From JACTOJ01 sp032335695 (GTDB lineage Bacteria > Bacillota > Clostridia > Clostridiales > Clostridiaceae): DNA of 64,000 nt. The notes under the pieces were generated by a model that saw nothing but the letters and a program-made list of their open reading frames with translations, had not been told where the DNA came from and ran no database searches. The position numbers and the translations under genes are program-made. Shown piece by piece: positions 9,395 through 17,652 of this stretch; position 1 is the first letter of the stretch, and the number at the start of each line of letters is the position of its first letter. The stretch covers positions 54,427 to 118,426 of the forward strand of contig NZ_JACTOJ010000016.1 of NCBI RefSeq assembly GCF_032335695.1. The letters run 5' to 3'.

Positions 9395-9432
9395 GTACCA
9401 GCTATAATAATAGTAGTATAGCTGGTACTTTA
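9394..9432. terminator. Bidirectional terminator between the PBP gene and the SASP gene
   Basis: The 12-bp perfect inverted repeat 9394-9405/9418-9429 begins at the last base of the PBP gene stop codon. It lies between convergent genes and can serve both. U-runs are short on both sides. Confidence 0.7.
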
Positions 9433-9449
9433 ATACCTACATTAAAATA

Positions 9450-9659
9450 TTATAAATTTTTTTCATAGGATTCAACCATGTGCTTAACCATGTATCCACC
9501 TACAGAACCATTTTGTCTAGAAGTAAGATTTCCTTTGTCAACGCTATCGTAGTTTGTTAAACCTATTTCACTAGCAACTTCAGCCTTAAATTTTGATAGA
9601 CCTTGTTTTGCTTCTGGAACTAATACTTTATTGCTACCACTATAATTGTTTGATGCCAT
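9450..9659 (-). CDS. Alpha/beta-type small acid-soluble spore protein
   Basis: This 69-residue protein has the typical SASP layout: the germination protease site KFKAEVASEIGL, and the DNA-binding C-terminal half with LTSRQNGSVGGYMVKHMV. It coats and protects spore DNA and supplies amino acids at germination. An AAAGGAGG site precedes the ATG on the minus strand. It is expected to be expressed in the forespore from a sigma-G promoter. I could not identify clear -35/-10 sequences. Confidence 0.96.
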   Translation of the reverse strand: MASNNYSGSNKVLVPEAKQGLSKFKAEVASEIGLTNYDSVDKGNLTSRQNGSVGGYMVKHMVESYEKNL

Positions 9660-9884
9660 ATTAAATTCCTCCTTTAAAACTTAGTTTGTTTTATATTTGG
9701 GTTACGCTATTATTTTATCCTGTAAATAAAGTAATACTCTATTAAATTCAGGGCAATAGAGTGAAATAATGGAAAAAAATTTGAAGCTTTAGATATTGAC
9801 TCTTATAAAATATATATGCAAATAGGAAACAAATTAGAGAGTGCGGAATAGAATATTAATAAGCACTAATAAGGGGAGCTTTAT

Positions 9885-10589
9885 GTGTTGTTGGTGAATT
9901 ATCTTTTGGATATGATAGGCAGTGTAACTTTCCTTACAGCATATATAACTAGCGGCAATTCATTCCCTCAACCTTTGGATGAAGAAGAAGAAAATTATTA
10001 TTTGTGCAAATTAAAAGAAGGAGATGTTATTGCTAAAAGTGTATTAGTTGAAAGAAATTTAAGGTTAGTAGCTCATATTGTAAAAAAATATTCATATCCA
10101 GGAAAAGACATAGACGATTTAATATCTATAGGGACTGTGGGACTTATCAAAGCTATAGATTCCTTTGACAGTGGTAAAGGGACGAGACTTGCAACCTATG
10201 CTGCTAGATGCATAGAAAATGAAATTTTAATGCTTATAAGAAACAATAAAAAAATAAAAGGTGAAATCTATCTTCAAGATCCTATTGGAGTTGACAAGGA
10301 GGGAAATGAGATTTCCCTAATGGATGTCTTGAGTAGCGATGACGATTCTATCATAGAGATAGTTGAAAGCAAGATTCAAATAAAAAAATTGTATAGTAAG
10401 ATAAATACTTGTTTAGCAGATAGGGAAAGAATAATAATAGAATCAAGATATGGACTTACAGATGGTAACTGCAAAACACAGAGAGAAATCGCTAAAGAAC
10501 TTGGCATTTCAAGATCTTATGTTTCTAGAATTGAGAAAAGAGCTTTAAAAAAATTATATAAAGAGCTAAACGGAAAACTAAAAATATAA
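9885..10589 (+). CDS. sigK: RNA polymerase sporulation sigma factor SigK (pro-form)
   Basis: This 234-residue sigma-70 family protein closely resembles SigK: SFPQPLDEEEENYYL, NLRLVAHIVKKY, DLISIGTVGLIKAIDSF, and region 4 ending in ISRSYVSRIEKRALKKL. The first roughly 20 residues (LLVNYLLDMIGSVTFLTAYI) form a hydrophobic pro-sequence like that of Bacillus pro-SigK, so proteolytic activation is expected. The gene is continuous and carries no skin-type insertion. SigK drives late mother-cell transcription. The 225 bases upstream contain no other gene. Confidence 0.93.
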   Translation: MLLVNYLLDMIGSVTFLTAYITSGNSFPQPLDEEEENYYLCKLKEGDVIAKSVLVERNLRLVAHIVKKYSYPGKDIDDLISIGTVGLIKAIDSFDSGKGTRLATYAARCIENEILMLIRNNKKIKGEIYLQDPIGVDKEGNEISLMDVLSSDDDSIIEIVESKIQIKKLYSKINTCLADRERIIIESRYGLTDGNCKTQREIAKELGISRSYVSRIEKRALKKLYKELNGKLKI

Positions 10590-10655
10590 AAATAACTAAC
10601 ATTTAAGTTCCTCTTGTAATATAATATATAGGAGGAATTTATTTTATTTTGTAGA

Positions 10656-10687
10656 ATAGTAATATAATTAGCATATTATATTACTAC
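10656..10687. repeat. Inverted repeat upstream of pilT
   Basis: The 10 bp GTAATATAAT at 10659-10668 is mirrored exactly by ATTATATTAC at 10675-10684, and the match extends by about 2 bp outward around a 6-base centre. It lies 35 bases before the pilT start and could be an operator or a 5' leader hairpin. No U-tract follows, so a terminator is unlikely. Confidence 0.5.
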
Positions 10688-10721
10688 ATATATCGAAGAA
10701 GCATGAATGAGGAGGAAAAAG

Positions 10722-11777
10722 ATGAAATCATTAAAGGAACTTTTGGAGATGACGCTAGGTGCAGGGGCTTCAGATCTGCATTTAACAGTAGCTGTGCCTC
10801 CTGTTATGAGAATAAATGGCAACTTAAAAAGTATTGACGCCGATAAACTTACTCCAAATGATACGGAAGTATATGCTAGAGAGATTATTGGAGAAGATTA
10901 TGATGAATATAGGAAAGTTGGAGAATATGACACATCATATTCTATAGCTGGAGTAGGTAGATTTAGAGTAAATGTATTCAGGCAAAGAGGCAGTGATGCC
11001 TTGGCAATAAGAGTTGTTGGCTTGAAAATACCTACCTTAGATGGATTGGGCTTGGGAAGTACCATAAAAGAATTAACTAATAGACAAAGAGGATTAGTTC
11101 TTGTTACGGGACCAACAGGAAGCGGAAAAAGTACAACTCTTGCAGCAATGATAAATGAAATAAATTCTACTAGATCTTCTCATATAATAACTTTAGAAGA
11201 TCCTGTTGAATATCTTCATAAACATAATAAATCTATAATAAATCAAAGAGAAGTGGGCAGAGACAGCAATAGCTATCAAAATGCTCTTAAAGCTATTTTA
11301 AGAGAGGATCCTGATGTTATACTTGTAGGAGAGATGAGGGACTTAGAGACCATAGCTATAGCTATAACTGCAGCAGAAACAGGGCATTTGGTGTTTTCTA
11401 CTTTACATACTATAGGAGCGGCTAAAACAATAGATAGAATTGTGGATGTTTTTCCTCCATATCAGCAGCAGCAAATAAAGATACAATTAGCTGCAGTGCT
11501 TCAAGGAATAGTTTCACAGCAGCTTATACCGCGTTCTGATGGCAAGGGAAGAGTTGCTGCATTAGAAATAATGGTCATGACTTCTGCAATACAGAATTTA
11601 GTGCGTGAAGGCAAAACACATCAAATTGAATCTTCAGTACAAACAGGAAGTAAGTATGGAATGAAAACTATGGATATGGCCATAGCGGAACTTTATAAGA
11701 AAAAAGAAATTTCAGCTGAAGATGCATTAACCTATTCTATAGATAGAGATATGATTCAAAGATTGATGATGATGTAG
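10722..11777 (+). CDS. pilT: PilT-type twitching motility ATPase
   Basis: This hexameric secretion-type ATPase powers type IV pilus retraction. It has an N-terminal PAS-like domain, Walker A GPTGSGKS (130-137), the Asp-box region ILREDPDVILVGEMRD, the His-box motif HLVFSTLHT and the C-terminal AIRNLIRE-like helix AIQNLVREGK. An in-frame ATG at 10707 overlaps the AGGAGG site, so the ATG at 10722 is chosen (351 residues). No other pilus gene is in the window, so it is detached from a pilus operon here. Confidence 0.94.
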   Translation: MKSLKELLEMTLGAGASDLHLTVAVPPVMRINGNLKSIDADKLTPNDTEVYAREIIGEDYDEYRKVGEYDTSYSIAGVGRFRVNVFRQRGSDALAIRVVGLKIPTLDGLGLGSTIKELTNRQRGLVLVTGPTGSGKSTTLAAMINEINSTRSSHIITLEDPVEYLHKHNKSIINQREVGRDSNSYQNALKAILREDPDVILVGEMRDLETIAIAITAAETGHLVFSTLHTIGAAKTIDRIVDVFPPYQQQQIKIQLAAVLQGIVSQQLIPRSDGKGRVAALEIMVMTSAIQNLVREGKTHQIESSVQTGSKYGMKTMDMAIAELYKKKEISAEDALTYSIDRDMIQRLMMM

Positions 11778-11795
11778 AAAATAAGAAATTTTATT

Positions 11796-11879
11796 TAAGG
11801 TTTTATGATAAAGATTAACTTATTTGTGGCAATATACCATTACAATACAAAATAAGTTAATTATTTTCTTAAAACCTTA
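11796..11879. repeat. Long imperfect hairpin element after pilT
   Basis: Two nested inverted repeats form one roughly 84-base hairpin: outer arms 11796-11805/11870-11879 (10 bp, perfect) and inner arms 11814-11825/11850-11861 (12 bp, perfect), with a 24-base loop. There is no clear U-tract. The rest of the 11778-12022 intergenic region shows nothing I can identify. Confidence 0.55.
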
Positions 11880-12022
11880 TATAATTTGTAATAAAGTTTA
11901 AATTTATTAAAATAATATATTTTAGGAAATGTATAATGAATAAATCATTAAAAATTAAAATTCATATAGTAATTCAACGCTATTTGTGCTAAAATAACTT
12001 TGAATTAGGGGGGATTAGTAGA

Positions 12023-13300
12023 ATGGAGTTGTTGAAAACGGCATGGAATTTAATTTCTATGATCTTGAATAGAGCACTTCTAGTATTATCAGTGTATTAT
12101 GTAATAATTTCTTTTTTCGGATTAATAAAATTTAAAGATAAGAAGAAATATGAACCTCAAAAAACATTTGCTATGCTAGTAGCAGCTCATAATGAAGAAG
12201 CGGTAATAAAGGATATAATTGATAGTCTTCATAATTTAGACTACCCCAAGGAGTTATATGACATTTTTGTTATTGCGGATAACTGCACAGATAAAACTGC
12301 TGAAGTTGCAGAAAGTAATGGTGCTATAGTTTGTAAAAGATTCAATAAAGAAAAAAGAGGAAAAGGCTATGCGCTAGAATGGATGTTTGATAAACTTTTT
12401 AAAATGGAAAAAAAATATGATTCAGTAGTTATATTAGATGCAGATAACTTAGTATCTAGACAATTTTTAAAAGAAATGAATAATAAGCTTTGCCAAGGAT
12501 ATGAGGTTGTGCAAGGATATTTAGATTGCAAAAACCCACATGATACTTGGATAACAGGAAGCTATTCCATATCATTTTGGACGTCTAATAGAATGGGACA
12601 GTTAGCAAGAAATAATCTTGGGTTATCTTGTCAGCTTGGAGGAACTGGTGCCTGCATATCAACAGATTTAATAAAAGAATTAGGATGGGGAGCAACCTGT
12701 CTTACAGAAGATTTGGAGTTCACTTGCAAACTGGTTCTTAATGGCAAGAAGGTAGGTTGGTGTCACGAAGCACGAATTTATGACGAAAAACCTCTTACTT
12801 TATCACAATCCTGGTGGCAAAGAAAAAGATGGATGCAGGGTTACGCCGATGTATCTAGCAGGTATTTCTTCAAACTATTAAAGAGAGCCTTATTTAAAAG
12901 AGAGTTTACTTCTTTAGATTGTGCTATTTATAGTGTTCAACCTATAATTTTTATCATAACTGGAGTAGCTATGCTTATGAGTTTTATAAATAATATTGCA
13001 AATAGGTTGCTTGGAACAAATTTAGGAGCTAACAATAATACAGTAATATTTGGACTATCGATAACTGTCATAGCTGCTATATTCGGTATTATTATGCAAT
13101 ATATTTATACTCCATTTTTCTTGCTTCTTGAAAAAAAATTTAGTTGGAAAATTTTGTTTTACTACATAATATATCCTGTTTATTTTATAACATGGCTTCC
13201 AATCTCAATACAGGGTATAGTAGATAAAAACAAAAAGGAGTGGAGTCATACTCAGCATACACGAAGTGTAAATATAAAGGACTTGGAAAAGGCGAACTAA
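12023..13300 (+). CDS. Membrane glycosyltransferase, family 2
   Basis: This 425-residue processive-type GT2 enzyme has an N-terminal membrane segment (about 8-34), then a GT-A domain with VAAHNEEAVI (53-62), the DAD metal motif (139-141), TED (228-230) and QRKRW (266-270, the QxxRW motif of cellulose/hyaluronan synthase-like enzymes). Three to four membrane segments follow. It should build or transfer a sugar polymer at the membrane, but the substrate cannot be read from sequence. It stands alone between pilT and ftsA. Confidence 0.85.
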   Translation: MELLKTAWNLISMILNRALLVLSVYYVIISFFGLIKFKDKKKYEPQKTFAMLVAAHNEEAVIKDIIDSLHNLDYPKELYDIFVIADNCTDKTAEVAESNGAIVCKRFNKEKRGKGYALEWMFDKLFKMEKKYDSVVILDADNLVSRQFLKEMNNKLCQGYEVVQGYLDCKNPHDTWITGSYSISFWTSNRMGQLARNNLGLSCQLGGTGACISTDLIKELGWGATCLTEDLEFTCKLVLNGKKVGWCHEARIYDEKPLTLSQSWWQRKRWMQGYADVSSRYFFKLLKRALFKREFTSLDCAIYSVQPIIFIITGVAMLMSFINNIANRLLGTNLGANNNTVIFGLSITVIAAIFGIIMQYIYTPFFLLLEKKFSWKILFYYIIYPVYFITWLPISIQGIVDKNKKEWSHTQHTRSVNIKDLEKAN

Positions 13301-13320
13301 GAGTATCGCCTTTTTATTTT
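13287..13320 (+). terminator. Terminator at the end of the GT2 gene
   Basis: The stem AAAAGGCGA (13287-13295) / TCGCCTTTT (13306-13314) is followed by TATTTTTC. The 5' arm lies inside the last codons of the glycosyltransferase gene. Confidence 0.8.
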
Positions 13321-13445
13321 TCTCTGTTTTAAATTGCCATAATTTTGTAGAGAATGCATGTATTCTTTTAAATCATAGATTTATTTTAAAATTTATTATA
13401 TATTTTATTAAAATAAGCAGAATTTTTGGAGGAAATTTTGTTTTT

Positions 13446-13496
13446 ATGTTGAATATATATATTCTGTTGATACTTTTACGAGGAGGAAGGCTTTAA
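13446..13496 (+). CDS. Possible 16-residue leader ORF coupled to ftsA
   Basis: An ATG at 13446 with TGGAGGA about 12 bases upstream opens a 16-codon hydrophobic ORF (MLNIYILLILLRGGRL). Its TAA stop overlaps the ftsA ATG as TAATG. The AGGAGG of ftsA lies inside it, coding the RGG residues. Translation through this leader could couple to ftsA. It could equally be chance, because an ftsA ribosome site is there anyway and the sequence is short. Confidence 0.3.
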   Translation: MLNIYILLILLRGGRL

Positions 13497-14704
13497 TGAG
13501 CAAACGATTAGTGGCTTTTGATATAAATTCGTCAAGAATTTGTGCCGTAGCCGCAAGAGTAGATAGTCAAAATAGATTGCAGATTACATCTGTAACCTCC
13601 GTCAAGTATAATGGCATGAAAAAATCTGTTGTAGTCGATGTTGAAAAAACTGCAAAAGCAGTGAAAGAATGTAAAGATAAGTTAGAGAATATTGAAGGTC
13701 ATGCTATTGAAGAAGTATACTTAAGTGTGCCTAGTGGTCTTTGTGAGGAAATAAATTTTAGTCAGAGTATTAAAATTGAATCTAATAAAGGTATTATTTC
13801 TGAAAAAGATAATAAAAAGGTATTAATGCCTTCAGATGGTAGTTATGTTTCTGAAGACAGGGTAAAAATATTTGAGACGCCGGTACAATATATTGTTGAT
13901 GGTGTGGGTGGTATTATAAACCCATTAGGTATGAAGGCAAAAAATTTACAGGCAGATACTCAACTCTTTACCATGGATATTAATATTGCTTCAGATCTTG
14001 CAAGAAGTGTTGAGGATGCAGGATTAATAATTATAAGCATAATACCTCAGACTCTAGCTTTAGTTTCTTTATTAAATAATGAATTTCACAAAACAATTAG
14101 CGGAGCCTTCATAAATATTGCAGCGGATACAATAGATTTATCCATGTACAAAGAGGGAAAACTTTGCTATACTAAGCTTATACCATTAGGTGAAAGCTGT
14201 ATAACTAGTGATCTTTCAACATGCTTGGAAGTTTCATTTGCGGAGGCTGAAAGAATAAAGTTTGAATATGAAAATTACGAAAATAAAGAAGTGTTATTAA
14301 GTAATGCAAGTGAAAAGGATAAAGAAAATATTGATTGGGATCTTGTTGAAGAAATAATTCATGCAAGATTGCAGGAATTAATATCTTTCTGCTTCAAAGA
14401 ATTAAGCAAAAATAATTATTATCAAAGCGTTGACAGTGTATATATCACTGGATCAGGAATTAGCAGATACAAGGATTATATAGTTGCAACATTTGGAAAA
14501 AATGGTAAACAAGTAAAAAATGTACAGCATAATGTGGTAGGAGCATCATCTCCAATGTATATTAATGCTGTTGGTGTTGTAAAATATGTATTTGATTGCT
14601 ACTATGCAAGTTATATTGATAATGCGGAGCATTCATTAAAAAATACTACCAAAGACGATGGAATAATAGACAAATTCAAGAAAATAATTCACGATATATT
14701 TTGA
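13496..14704 (+). CDS. ftsA: FtsA-like cell division ATPase
   Basis: This 402-residue actin-fold protein of the FtsA family lies directly before ftsZ. Visible features are the phosphate-1 motif VAFDINSSRICAV, an SHS2-type insertion, FINIAADTIDLSMYKEG (phosphate-2), VYITGSGISRYKDY (adenosine motif) and a C-terminal amphipathic helix (DKFKKIIHDIF) suited to membrane binding. It tethers FtsZ to the membrane. It is divergent from classical FtsA, as is usual in clostridia. The ftsA end and the chosen ftsZ start are 14 bases apart. Confidence 0.82.
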   Translation: MSKRLVAFDINSSRICAVAARVDSQNRLQITSVTSVKYNGMKKSVVVDVEKTAKAVKECKDKLENIEGHAIEEVYLSVPSGLCEEINFSQSIKIESNKGIISEKDNKKVLMPSDGSYVSEDRVKIFETPVQYIVDGVGGIINPLGMKAKNLQADTQLFTMDINIASDLARSVEDAGLIIISIIPQTLALVSLLNNEFHKTISGAFINIAADTIDLSMYKEGKLCYTKLIPLGESCITSDLSTCLEVSFAEAERIKFEYENYENKEVLLSNASEKDKENIDWDLVEEIIHARLQELISFCFKELSKNNYYQSVDSVYITGSGISRYKDYIVATFGKNGKQVKNVQHNVVGASSPMYINAVGVVKYVFDCYYASYIDNAEHSLKNTTKDDGIIDKFKKIIHDIF

Positions 14705-14718
14705 TAGGGGGTATCATC

Positions 14719-15822
14719 TTGTTAGACTTTGATGTAGATGTACAGCAATTTGCTCAAATAAAGGTTATTGGTTGCGGTGGCGGTGGAAATAATGCAGTTA
14801 ACCGTATGATTGTAGAAGGATTGAAAAATGTAGAATTCATAGCTATAAATACAGATAAGCAGGCTTTAATGCTATCAAATGCTTCTCAAAAAATACAGAT
14901 AGGTGATAAACTTACTAAGGGATTAGGTGCTGGAGCTAATCCAGAGGTTGGACAAAAGGCAGCTGAAGAAAGTAAAGAAGAAATATCTGCGGCTATAAAA
15001 GGTGCAGATATGGTATTTATCACAGCAGGAATGGGTGGCGGAACAGGAACAGGAGCAGCACCAGTGGTTGCTGAAATAGCTAAATCTATGGGAATACTTA
15101 CTGTTGGCGTTGTAACTAAACCATTTCCTTTTGAAGGAAGAAAGCGAATGCTCCATGCTGAGATGGGAATAAAGAATCTAAAAGACAGGGTAGATACGTT
15201 AGTCACTATTCCTAATGAAAGATTATTATCTATGGTTGATAAGAAAACTACGCTTATTGATTCTTTTAAGATGGCTGATGATGTGCTAAGACAAGGTGTT
15301 CAAGGTATTTCAGATCTTATTACAATTCCTGGATTAGTAAATTTGGACTTTGCAGATGTTAGGACAGTAATGATAAATAAAGGTCTAGCACATATGGGAG
15401 TTGGAAATGCTAGTGGAGATAATAGAGCTCAGGAAGCTGCAAAGCAAGCAATATCTAGTCCGTTATTAGAAACATCAATAAATGGTGCCACAGGCGTGCT
15501 TTTGAACCTAACAGGAGGAGCAGATCTTGGATTGTTAGAATTGAATGAAGCAGCAGAGATTGTACAGCAGGCAGCGGATCCAGATGCAAATATAATATTT
15601 GGTGCTGTTATTGATGAAAATTTAAAAGACGAAATTAGAATAACTGTTATAGCTACAGGATTTGAAACCGAGAAACGAGAGGAATCAAAGGTAGAATTTA
15701 AGACCAGTGAACCTGTAAGTCACGATGAGAAAAAGGCCTCAGAAGAAGCAGCAACAACAAGAAGTTATGATGATGAAGAACTTCAGATTCCTGCCTTTTT
15801 AAGAAAGCAGAGAAACAAGTAA
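14719..15822 (+). CDS. ftsZ: Cell division GTPase FtsZ
   Basis: This tubulin-like ring protein has the GTP signature GGGTGTG (106-112), the N-terminal IKVIGCGGGGNNAVNRM motif and the conserved C-terminal peptide EELQIPAFLRKQ that binds FtsA and other partners. The open frame extends to a TTG at 14701, but AGGGGG at 14706-14711 points to the TTG at 14719, giving 367 residues. Confidence 0.97.
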   Translation: MLDFDVDVQQFAQIKVIGCGGGGNNAVNRMIVEGLKNVEFIAINTDKQALMLSNASQKIQIGDKLTKGLGAGANPEVGQKAAEESKEEISAAIKGADMVFITAGMGGGTGTGAAPVVAEIAKSMGILTVGVVTKPFPFEGRKRMLHAEMGIKNLKDRVDTLVTIPNERLLSMVDKKTTLIDSFKMADDVLRQGVQGISDLITIPGLVNLDFADVRTVMINKGLAHMGVGNASGDNRAQEAAKQAISSPLLETSINGATGVLLNLTGGADLGLLELNEAAEIVQQAADPDANIIFGAVIDENLKDEIRITVIATGFETEKREESKVEFKTSEPVSHDEKKASEEAATTRSYDDEELQIPAFLRKQRNK

Positions 15823-15843
15823 TAATTAATTATTCAGGTGTTT

Positions 15844-15886
15844 AAGCATCACTTGCTATTATAGCATAGTGATGCTTTTTTTTACT
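15844..15886 (+). terminator. Strong ftsZ terminator
   Basis: The 10-bp arms AAGCATCACT (15844-15853) and AGTGATGCTT (15868-15877) enclose an inner TGCTAT/ATAGCA stem and are followed by a run of Ts. Confidence 0.9.
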
Positions 15887-16003
15887 GAAATATACAAATA
15901 CTATTGGCACAATTGATTTAGCCCTATGCTTATAGATGATAAATTTTGAATTACATAAAATGTAGAAAAATCAGATATGAAAAAACATAATAGGGGGGTC
16001 ATT

Positions 16004-16036
16004 ATGACAAAATTTTGAAAGTCATAGATATATAAT
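16004..16036 (+). promoter_or_regulatory. Candidate Spo0A-type promoter of spoIIGA-sigE
   Basis: ATGACA at 16004-16009 and TATAAT at 16031-16036 are separated by 21 bases, an over-long spacing like that of the Bacillus spoIIG promoter, which Spo0A activates. The complement of the -35 region reads TTTTGTCAT, a partial match to the 0A box core TGTCGAA. The 0A match is weak, so this rests mainly on spacing and position. Confidence 0.4.
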
Positions 16037-16057
16037 ATGTGTGTAGGGGGGAGAACA

Positions 16058-16858
16058 TTGGTAATATTCATAGATGTTATAGTGGCAGAGAATTTCATAG
16101 TGAATTTTTTTTTATTAGACCTTACAGCAAATACTATCAATGTAAGGTCCAGCTGGAGGAGAATATCAATTGGAGCTATTGTAGGTGCATTTTATACTTT
16201 AACTATATTATTTAAGTCATTATACATATTTACGTTTATTCCTGTGAAGGCATTAATAGCAATTCTTATGGTTTATATATCATTAAATATAAAAAATATT
16301 GCTCTATTAGTTAAGGGCGTTGTTGTATTTTTTTTATATACCTTTACATTAGCTGGAATAATCATATATGGTGAATATAAATGTAATGCACCTATGGATG
16401 GATTGATAATAACTAAATTCTCTAACCAAATACTTCTTCTAGCTATGATGGTTCTATATGTTGTAATATCTAGAGCTATAAAATTTATTTTTGAAAGAAA
16501 GAAGCTAAAAATGTTTACTTATGATGTAGAAATAAGCATAAAAGGCACCTATTATATGATAAAGGCTTTACTGGATACAGGAAACGAGCTTAAAGAGCCA
16601 GTGACAAATTTGCCTGTCATTATTGTAGAAAAAAATCAATTACTTGATTCGGGGTATGAAGGCTATCAAAAGCTTTATATACCTTACAAAGCAGTAGATG
16701 GTTCATCAAATTATCTTGAAGCATTTAAAGCAGAAGAAATCAGAATTAATTTTGACAACAATAACTGTCAGAGCATTAAGGCAATAATTGCTGTAACTGA
16801 CAATAAATTGAGCGAATATGATGAATACCAAGCGTTGTTATCAAGGGGGATAATTTAA
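16058..16858 (+). CDS. spoIIGA: Sigma-E processing peptidase SpoIIGA
   Basis: This mother-cell membrane aspartic protease cleaves pro-SigE. Its N-terminal half has about five membrane segments. The C-terminal domain carries the active-site motif LLDTGNELKEPVT (DTGN at 173-176). An ATG at 16037 is in frame, but GGGGGGAG at 16046-16053 favours the TTG at 16058 (266 residues). The gene ends 15 bases before sigE, whose product it activates. Confidence 0.92.
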   Translation: MVIFIDVIVAENFIVNFFLLDLTANTINVRSSWRRISIGAIVGAFYTLTILFKSLYIFTFIPVKALIAILMVYISLNIKNIALLVKGVVVFFLYTFTLAGIIIYGEYKCNAPMDGLIITKFSNQILLLAMMVLYVVISRAIKFIFERKKLKMFTYDVEISIKGTYYMIKALLDTGNELKEPVTNLPVIIVEKNQLLDSGYEGYQKLYIPYKAVDGSSNYLEAFKAEEIRINFDNNNCQSIKAIIAVTDNKLSEYDEYQALLSRGII

Positions 16859-16873
16859 AATGGAGGGTAAGGA

Positions 16874-17578
16874 ATGAAGATAATATGGTTTTTTAATAGG
16901 ATTATTGTAAAATTAGGCATTGGAATAAAAAGAATATATTATATTGGTGGAAATGATGCTCTTCCCCCTCCACTTTCTAAGGAGGAAGAAGATAATTTAG
17001 TCACAAAATTAGTAGAAGGAAATGAATCTGTAAGGTCCATTTTAATAGAAAGAAATTTAAGACTTGTGGTTTATATAGCTAGAAAATTTGAAAATACTGG
17101 TGTAGGAGTAGAGGATTTAGTATCCGTAGGTACTATAGGACTTATAAAAGCCGTTAATACTTTTGATCCAGAAAAGAAAATTAAGCTAGCTACATATGCT
17201 TCTAGATGTATAGAAAATGAAATACTTATGTATCTAAGAAGGAATAGCAGAGTTAAAGCAGAAATATCTTTTTATGAGCCTCTTAATATAGATTGGGATG
17301 GCAATGAATTATTGCTTTCAGATATATTAGGTACTGATAACGATATTGTATATAATTTAATAGAGGATGAGGTGGATAAAAATTTATTGATTTTGGCCAT
17401 GAAAAAACTGAATGGTAGAGAAAAGAAAATAGTAAGTCTTAGATTTGGTTTAAATGGTGAAGGAGAAAAAACTCAAAAGGAAGTTGCAGATATGCTTGGT
17501 ATTTCTCAATCCTATATATCAAGGTTAGAAAAAAGGATTATAAAAAGACTTAAAAAAGAAATAAGTAAAATGATATAG
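16874..17578 (+). CDS. sigE: RNA polymerase sporulation sigma factor SigE (pro-form)
   Basis: This 234-residue sigma factor has the SigE hallmark YYIGGNDALPPPLSKEEE (from residue 22), preceded by an amphipathic pro-sequence removed by SpoIIGA. Regions 2 (NLRLVVYIARKF, DLVSVGTIGLIKAV) and 4 (SQSYISRLEKRIIKRL) are intact. SigE is the early mother-cell sigma factor. It forms the spoIIG operon with the gene upstream, and sigG follows after 74 bases. Confidence 0.95.
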   Translation: MKIIWFFNRIIVKLGIGIKRIYYIGGNDALPPPLSKEEEDNLVTKLVEGNESVRSILIERNLRLVVYIARKFENTGVGVEDLVSVGTIGLIKAVNTFDPEKKIKLATYASRCIENEILMYLRRNSRVKAEISFYEPLNIDWDGNELLLSDILGTDNDIVYNLIEDEVDKNLLILAMKKLNGREKKIVSLRFGLNGEGEKTQKEVADMLGISQSYISRLEKRIIKRLKKEISKMI

Positions 17579-17599
17579 TATGTCTTTAGTATAAAATTG

Positions 17600-17644
17600 C
17601 GCCCTTAAGGAGATACTTTTAAATGCAATTACTCTAAAGGGGCG
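17600..17644 (+). promoter_or_regulatory. Hairpin that can sequester the sigG ribosome site
   Basis: CGCCC at 17600-17604 can pair with GGGCG at 17640-17644, which overlaps the AAAGGGG ribosome site of sigG. In RNA reading through from sigE both arms are present. RNA starting between the arms, from a forespore promoter, would lack the 5' arm. The stem is only 5 bp of strong pairing. Confidence 0.45.
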
Positions 17645-17652
17645 AACACGAG

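Noticed and set aside
9885..10589. Interrupted sigK with a skin element
   Set aside because: The reading frame runs uninterrupted from the pro-sequence through region 4.
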